The notes beneath the pieces were generated by a model, which saw only the letters and a program-made list of their open reading frames with translations, did not search any database and was not told the origin of the DNA. The translations under genes and the position numbers were made by a program. From an uncultured Clostridia bacterium (lineage in GTDB: Bacteria; Bacillota; Clostridia; Oscillospirales; Ruminococcaceae): a stretch of DNA of 64,000 bases. Location: NCBI GenBank assembly GCA_947168885.1, contig CAMVNQ010000001.1, positions 434,001 to 498,000 of the forward strand. The letters run 5' to 3'. Positions 59,237 to 64,000 of this stretch are shown piece by piece (position 1 is the stretch's first letter; every line of letters begins with the position of its first letter).

Positions 59237-59316
59237 CCCGGAAAACACAACGTACATAAAGCAGTCGCTGTACCCGACTGCAAAAATAATAATTTTTATC
59301 AGGAGGAGAAACGACT

Positions 59317-60303
59317 ATGAAGGAATCGTTGACCAACCTTTGCGAGAGCTTCCTCACGAACATTGAACTGATCTACAGGCAGAAGGGCTTCAAGCTCGTG
59401 AGTACAAAGGTCATGCCGATGTGCAGCTATACATACATCACAAGCGGCAAAACAGTCGAGCCGGAACGCCTACAGGAATGCCTTAAGCTCGTTGAGAGCA
59501 AGGGCGGCGGTTCATTTTCCGGAATGAGGGACGCTTTTCAGGGTCCGCACGCGTGTATACTTGCGGTAAGCGATGATTCCGCAGCCACCATGGATTCCGA
59601 TGCCCTGATCTTCGAAAAACTCAAGAAAACATATACAGACTCCAAATACATCGGAGTAGCAGCTTCTCTGCTCCCGAGACTGGGTAACCCTGAGGCGCTC
59701 GACGAAAAGATCGCAAGAGGCAGGAGAATTTTTGACGCTCTTGCTAAAAAACACAAAGTTAACACCGATTTTCATGATTCGTTAATGACGAGTATCATCG
59801 CATACAGTGATAAGTCTGACGATGCGATAGCCGATGAGACCGAGAAGATATATACGGAGATAAAACCTCTCACAAGCGGAGAATACGCGCAGGACTGCGC
59901 CCTTATACTTACCTGCTCCGACAAGCCCGCCGATGAGAAGGCCGCACGTTTCAAAGAGCTTTACGAAGCGCTCTCAAAAGATAAGAAGAACAAGTATTCC
60001 AACGGTCCGGCAATTGTAACGCTCGCGGCACTTTCGCTCCTTGACGCCGATGCGGGAACGCTTGTAAGCGATATTATGGAGACCGCGGAACTGCTTGCGG
60101 GAAAGAAGCACTATAAGGGACTTGTCCCCATCTACGGCAGGGACGAGCGTATGCTGCACGCAGCTATGCTTGTTATGGCGGACAATATGACCGACGACAG
60201 GTATGTGTACTCTGTGGCGGCTATGTATCTGTCGGTATTCTATATGTATGAGATAGAACAGGGCATCTCCGCGGTCAGCGGAGTATTGCCGCTCATGGTA
60301 TGA
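59317..60303 (+). CDS. DUF4003-family protein
   Basis: The 328-residue product starts behind AGGAGGAG. Features are FSGMRDAFQGPHACILAVS, then YIGVAASLLPRLGN and a second half with GPAIVTLAALSLLDAD. The order fits DUF4003 proteins, which are all-helical. The function of the family is not known. Here it lies between a precursor gene and a secreted peptidase, so a role in peptide handling or in sigma control is possible. Confidence 0.7.
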   Translation: MKESLTNLCESFLTNIELIYRQKGFKLVSTKVMPMCSYTYITSGKTVEPERLQECLKLVESKGGGSFSGMRDAFQGPHACILAVSDDSAATMDSDALIFEKLKKTYTDSKYIGVAASLLPRLGNPEALDEKIARGRRIFDALAKKHKVNTDFHDSLMTSIIAYSDKSDDAIADETEKIYTEIKPLTSGEYAQDCALILTCSDKPADEKAARFKELYEALSKDKKNKYSNGPAIVTLAALSLLDADAGTLVSDIMETAELLAGKKHYKGLVPIYGRDERMLHAAMLVMADNMTDDRYVYSVAAMYLSVFYMYEIEQGISAVSGVLPLMV

Positions 60304-60399
60304 TAACGTGTCATACTTCATTGGTATCAAGCATCCTCGGCAAACACGTTAATCGCCGCATAAAGCGGTAAAATATTATTCTGAAAGGAAATAAAAACT

Positions 60400-62199
60400 A
60401 TGAACAGGAAAATCAAAAAAGTCATAAGCGCGGCTCTTGCCTGCACGATCATCTTTGGATCGACACTTACGGCTCAGGTCACTGCAAGCGCGGACACAAC
60501 AACCACAGCGGTATCCGAAAGTACAGCAGTTAAGTCCTACAAGCTCAAGAAAAAGACTGTCAAAACCTATTTGTTTTCCGCGGAAAAAGAAGCAACGACC
60601 AAAACCCCGCTGTACTATGTAAACGGAAGCGATGTACCTTACATGAAGGTCGAGGATTGGGCAGATCTGTATAAGAACATTGCTGTCGGAGCTTTCGGGA
60701 AAACAGACTTTGATATAAAAGTTCAGAAAGACGGCGATACGGTATATCTCATGAGAGAAAACGACTTTTTCATGGGTATTGATTTCACGCAGGACTTGTT
60801 CTATTTCTGGGATTACAACGCATTTATTGATGTATTCGGAAACGGTCTGATGGATGTTACGAGCAGCATGTTCAAGAACCCGGACGGCACCTCAAAATAT
60901 GTAAAGGAGCTTTCCTCGACCAATCAGCGTTACGGTGATCAGATAATGATGGATCTCGGCGAGTATGGTATTGACCTTGTTCAGAAGGGGGACGATTATT
61001 ACATACCCCTCCAGACGCTGTCCGATATATTTTTAGCGCCTTCGATGGTAAATCTTCTGTATAACGGAAAAGCTATTATAGCCATAGGCGGAGGAGCCTC
61101 GGCTATCGCCGGCGAAGGAGGTATGACCGAGCTCGGAAAGCTCTATTACGATGGCGGCGGATCCGGAAAAATAAGCAAGGAAATGGCTGAATACAGCTAT
61201 AATGAGCTTTGCTTCGCGCTTGATAGATTATACGGTCTTAAGGATCAGCACAGGATCAAAGATTTCCCTACACTTATGAAACAGATCGGTTATGAACCGT
61301 ACTTCCTGAGCACAAATCAGACGAGAACGGAAAAGCGTCTGAACGATCTCATTAACAACAGCCTCGATGATCTGCACAGCAGCTACCAGCTTCCCTCCTA
61401 CGCCGCAGATCTGATGACTGTTGTGGAGTATATACAGAAAAAAGGCTCAAGCCGCTCGTCAACTGCATTGCAGGAAAGACGGATCGAGCTTATGACCGCA
61501 AGAGCTCAGTTCAATCCCGAAGGCGTTCCCGGATATCAGGAAGTCGGAGATACCGCTTTCATCACATTTGACAACTTTACTGTCGATCGTGCAAAGGATT
61601 ATTACACGACCGCTCCCACAGCGGAAGATAAAGATACTATCGGTATAATAGCATATTCCGTTCAGCAGATACTCAGAAAAGACAGCCCCATAAAAAATGT
61701 GGTGTTAGACCTTTCCTGCAATACCGGTGGTACAGTCGGCACAGCGGTATATACGCTCGGAGCGTTCCTCGGCAAGGCTTCCGTAAGCCTTGAGGATCCC
61801 AACACCGGCGCACTCGTTACGCATGATTATAAGGTAGATACCAACTTTGACGGAAAGTTCAATTCAAAGGACACCCTCGCTGGAAAAGGACTGAACCTTT
61901 ACTGCCTCACTTCAAGCGTAAGCTTCTCCTGCGGAAACCTTGTTCCGTGTGCGTTCAAGAACAGTGGTAAGGTAACGCTTCTCGGTCAGACCTCCGGCGG
62001 CGGCAGCTGCGCCGTAATGCACCTGTCCACAGCTTCCGGCTCGATATTCAATATTTCGAGTTCCATGCGCATGAGCTTCCTCAAAAACGGTTCGTTCTAT
62101 GACATTGACCGCGGTGCTGACCCCGATATCCCAATCACCAAGACCGAGCATTACTATGACAGAGAAGCGCTCGCGGAGTATATAAACGGTCTGTTCTGA
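60400..62199 (+). CDS. Secreted S41-family (C-terminal-processing type) peptidase
   Basis: The 599-residue product has a signal peptide (MNRKIKKVISAALACTII, cleavage near 31), a large N-terminal region, and a C-terminal S41 domain: AFITFDNFTVDRAKDYY, NVVLDLSCNTGG, YCLTSSVSFSCGNLVP (nucleophile Ser in SFSCGN, about residue 510) and VTLLGQTSGGGSC. Such enzymes cut peptides outside the membrane. In this cluster it may trim exported peptides or degrade signals; that is inference. Its N-terminal part has copper-amine-oxidase-like repeats in texture only. Confidence 0.82.
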   Translation: MNRKIKKVISAALACTIIFGSTLTAQVTASADTTTTAVSESTAVKSYKLKKKTVKTYLFSAEKEATTKTPLYYVNGSDVPYMKVEDWADLYKNIAVGAFGKTDFDIKVQKDGDTVYLMRENDFFMGIDFTQDLFYFWDYNAFIDVFGNGLMDVTSSMFKNPDGTSKYVKELSSTNQRYGDQIMMDLGEYGIDLVQKGDDYYIPLQTLSDIFLAPSMVNLLYNGKAIIAIGGGASAIAGEGGMTELGKLYYDGGGSGKISKEMAEYSYNELCFALDRLYGLKDQHRIKDFPTLMKQIGYEPYFLSTNQTRTEKRLNDLINNSLDDLHSSYQLPSYAADLMTVVEYIQKKGSSRSSTALQERRIELMTARAQFNPEGVPGYQEVGDTAFITFDNFTVDRAKDYYTTAPTAEDKDTIGIIAYSVQQILRKDSPIKNVVLDLSCNTGGTVGTAVYTLGAFLGKASVSLEDPNTGALVTHDYKVDTNFDGKFNSKDTLAGKGLNLYCLTSSVSFSCGNLVPCAFKNSGKVTLLGQTSGGGSCAVMHLSTASGSIFNISSSMRMSFLKNGSFYDIDRGADPDIPITKTEHYYDREALAEYINGLF

Positions 62200-62247
62200 T
62201 GCTGCATATCACCCATTACCGAATAAAATAAAATTTTTTGAAAAAAA

Positions 62248-62289
62248 CATTATCCCTTTTCCGGTTTTCTGCAACTTAATAAACAGAAA
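62248..62289 (+). promoter_or_regulatory. 42-bp conserved box, copy C
   Basis: Third copy, with CATTATCCCTTTTCC and the same inverted repeat and loop as in A. From the box to the start codon, sequence is nearly identical to copy A for about 95 bp, so these are a recent duplication. Confidence 0.75.
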
Positions 62290-62303
62290 ACAAAAACCAC
62301 AGT

Positions 62304-62355
62304 GATGAGCCGCAGACGCGGTTTAAATAAATTAAAATGCTTACGGGCGGAAAGG
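62304..62355 (+). promoter_or_regulatory. Structured 5' leader, copy C
   Basis: Nearly identical to the leader at 55439. The ribosome site is AAAGGA. Confidence 0.6.
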
Positions 62356-62363
62356 ACAAAACT

Positions 62364-62786
62364 ATGAAAACATTAGAAGCATTTGTTGAGGAGCTCAGAA
62401 ATTCCGAGGCACTCCAGAAGGAATTCTGTACCATTTCCTGCAATGAGGAGCTGGAGGGCTTTTTGAAGAAGAACGACTGCGAGGCAGCGATAGAGGATTT
62501 TGTAGGATTCATGCAGTCGGCACTGGTCAAGACCGAGGAGGGCGAACTCTCCGACGAGGATGCCGAGGCGGTCGCAGGCGGTGATGTCAGAGGCTGGTTT
62601 GGACAGTGGTTTGGTGTGGATTTTAAATCCGCAGATGATGCTATCGTCAAATTAAATACGAAAGTCACCAATTACTTCATTGATACGTTTTACCCCTCCA
62701 ATCCGTTCGCCAAGCCGAGCTGTAATGGCGACAGAGGTACAAAGAGAGGTGCTTATTCGGATCCGACTTATTCCAAGCCCGTCTGA
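62364..62786 (+). CDS. Nif11-like double-glycine precursor peptide C (long core)
   Basis: The 140-residue product starts MKTLEAFVEELRNSEALQKE, then GFLKKNDCEAAIEDF, and the leader ends EGELSDEDAEAVAGG (GG about residue 73). The core is about 67 residues, beginning DVRGWFGQWFGVDFKS and rich in Gly, Trp, Phe, Asn and Pro, with one Cys. This resembles a small unmodified bacteriocin more than a lanthipeptide. It is followed by a terminator-like hairpin and the exporter genes. Confidence 0.8.
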   Translation: MKTLEAFVEELRNSEALQKEFCTISCNEELEGFLKKNDCEAAIEDFVGFMQSALVKTEEGELSDEDAEAVAGGDVRGWFGQWFGVDFKSADDAIVKLNTKVTNYFIDTFYPSNPFAKPSCNGDRGTKRGAYSDPTYSKPV

Positions 62787-62828
62787 TTACAGCACATTAT
62801 CTAACTGCACATAATCAGAAAACGTACA

Positions 62829-62858
62829 CACAAAGGCTCCGTTCGCGGGGTCTTTGTG
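62829..62858 (+). terminator. Hairpin between precursor C and the exporter genes
   Basis: CACAAAG (62829-62835) pairs with CTTTGTG (62852-62858), related to the terminator of precursor A but without its T run. Partial read-through into the exporter genes is likely. Confidence 0.6.
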
Positions 62859-62882
62859 CCGTACATTTAAGGAGAATCCATA

Positions 62883-63110
62883 ATGGAGAACAACAGCATT
62901 TTCAGACAAAAAAGCCTTGACAAAGTATCATCACCGGAAAAGCTCGATGACTACATCAGAGTAACCACGCCGAGCGTGTGGATAGTGCTTATCGCTATCG
63001 TACTGCTGCTTGCGGGTGCGGTAGTCTGGGGAATTTTCGGAGAAATCGAGATACATAACGAGGACGGAACTACCGAGACAGTCGCACCGATAACATTTAT
63101 AATGAATTAA
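62883..63110 (+). CDS. Short HlyD-like/NHLM secretion-system membrane protein
   Basis: The 75-residue product has a cytoplasmic N-terminus with QKSLDKVSSPEKLDDYIRV, one membrane helix (about residues 33-52), and only about 22 residues outside, ending in TVAPITFIMN. The N-terminus matches the start of NHLM bacteriocin secretion (HlyD-like) proteins, but those usually continue for 100-250 residues with lipoyl and coiled-coil parts. Either a very short form or a truncation. It lies 10 bp ahead of the exporter gene behind AAGGAG. Confidence 0.65.
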   Translation: MENNSIFRQKSLDKVSSPEKLDDYIRVTTPSVWIVLIAIVLLLAGAVVWGIFGEIEIHNEDGTTETVAPITFIMN

Positions 63111-63120
63111 GGAGCCGGAG

Positions 63121-64000
63121 ATGTCAGAAAAAGCAATAAAGCAGCCGCTCACGAAAGGGGTCGCGAAAGTCCCGGTCGTTATGCAGATGGAAACGCTCGA
63201 ATGCGGCGCGGCTTCGCTCACGATGATACTCGCCTATTACGGACGCTGGGTACCGCTGGAGCAGATACGCGAGGACTGCGGAGTTTCGCGCGACGGCTCG
63301 AATGCGAAGAATATTCTGAAAGCCGCGAGAAGCTACGGACTGAACGCCAAAGCGTACCGTTATAATCCCGAAAGGCTCAGGGAAGTCGGAAAATTCCCGA
63401 TGATAGTTCATTGGGAGTTCAACCATTTTATTGTGCTGAACGGTTTCAAAGGCAATTACGTTTACATAAACGACCCCGCCCGCGGCTCGGTAAAGATGAC
63501 TTTTGAGCAGTTCGACGAGGGCTACACCGGCGTGTGTCTTATGTTCGATCCGTCCGAAGCCTTTGTGCCCGGCGGCAGACCGAAAAGCATTGCCGAGTTT
63601 GCGAAAGCACGTCTGAAAGGCGCATCCGCAGCTGTCGCTTTCGTTACCATAACCACACTCATAAGCTCGATAACGGGTATTATCCTGTCGGGCTTTTCGC
63701 GCGTTTTTATGGACAGACTGCTTACCGGTCTTGACGCGGCCTGGCTTCTTCCCTTCATAGTCGGGCTTGCGGGCGTTTCTGCCGTGCAGATCATCGCATC
63801 ATGGATACAGGCGGTGTATTCGCTGAAAATAAACGGCAAAATGGCGGTCGTCGGGAATATGTCGTATATGTGGAAGGTGCTCCGCCTGCCTATGAAGTTC
63901 TTTTCACAGCGCATGGCGGGCGATATTCAGCAGAGACAGGCTTCAAACGCGAATATCGCGGGCAGCCTTGTGAATACCCTTGCTCCGCTGGTTTTGCAGA
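63121..64000 (+). CDS. C39-peptidase ABC exporter of NHLM type (cut by window end)
   Basis: The first 293 codons are present. A C39 peptidase domain (residues 15-140) has ETLECGAASLTMILAYYG with the catalytic Cys, FNHFIVLNGF with the His and YINDPARG with the Asp. The membrane domain begins near residue 165. The ATPase lies beyond the window. It should cut Nif11-like leaders behind GG and export the cores. Start ATG 63121 has GGAGCCGG upstream. Confidence 0.88.
   Translation, partial: MSEKAIKQPLTKGVAKVPVVMQMETLECGAASLTMILAYYGRWVPLEQIREDCGVSRDGSNAKNILKAARSYGLNAKAYRYNPERLREVGKFPMIVHWEFNHFIVLNGFKGNYVYINDPARGSVKMTFEQFDEGYTGVCLMFDPSEAFVPGGRPKSIAEFAKARLKGASAAVAFVTITTLISSITGIILSGFSRVFMDRLLTGLDAAWLLPFIVGLAGVSAVQIIASWIQAVYSLKINGKMAVVGNMSYMWKVLRLPMKFFSQRMAGDIQQRQASNANIAGSLVNTLAPLVLQ

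Noticed and set aside
59258-59290. Hairpin GCAGTCG / CGACTGC as a terminator after precursor D
   Set aside because: The stem is short and is followed by A residues instead of T residues; the downstream gene lies close, so read-through is more likely.

Overview
The window looks like the chromosome of a low-to-mid-GC gut Firmicute of the Ruminococcus/Oscillospiraceae type. This is an inference. It rests on the strong AGGAGG ribosome sites, LytTR regulators, the CotH/VTC/DUF4956 trio, NHLM/Nif11-type peptide export genes and several decayed phage fragments. No rRNA or tRNA gene was seen.

Layout. 1-11 kb: a partial sugar permease, a small secreted protein, a membrane acyltransferase, a rhodanese lipoprotein, ThpR, a sugar ABC importer (binding protein plus two permeases), and the VTC / DUF4956 / CotH trio linked to polyphosphate. 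Two near-identical 157-bp MITE-like elements lie at 983-1139 and 11171-11327. 11-18 kb: a rearranged oligopeptide-transporter remnant (oppD, 3'-damaged oppF, C-terminal piece of oppC), then a mini type II cluster of ACP, active ketosynthase and a ketosynthase-like partner that has lost all three catalytic residues, then a GNAT protein and phage scraps. 18-29 kb: a 1534-residue zinc-ribbon/lectin surface protein, a regulator with a duplicated N-terminal module, a serine hydrolase with LytTR/DUF3021, xpt and a PAP2 phosphatase. 29-36 kb: two similar decayed phage modules among membrane proteins.

36.8-52.7 kb: one long co-directional cluster carries the sulfate importer (sbp-cysTWA), siroheme synthesis from glutamyl-tRNA (hemA, sirC, hemC, cobA-hemD, hemB, hemL), a siroheme sulfite reductase, an AprAB-type APS reductase and ATP sulfurylase (cysDN). 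It encodes the path from external sulfate to sulfide together with the cofactor. In front of it, behind a consensus promoter, lies a 14-codon leader ORF ending in Cys-stop. A sequence just after its stop codon is complementary to the ribosome site of the first transporter gene. This looks like a cysteine-sensing translational attenuator.

55.2-64 kb: a peptide secretion cluster. Three Nif11-like double-glycine precursor genes, a fourth small leader-like peptide, a divergent GHKL kinase / LytTR regulator pair, an ECF sigma factor, a DUF4003 protein, an S41 peptidase, a very short HlyD-like protein and a C39-peptidase ABC exporter (cut by the window end) are tied together by a 42-bp box repeated three times and by a shared structured 5' leader repeated three times. 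No peptide-modifying enzyme is visible inside the window.
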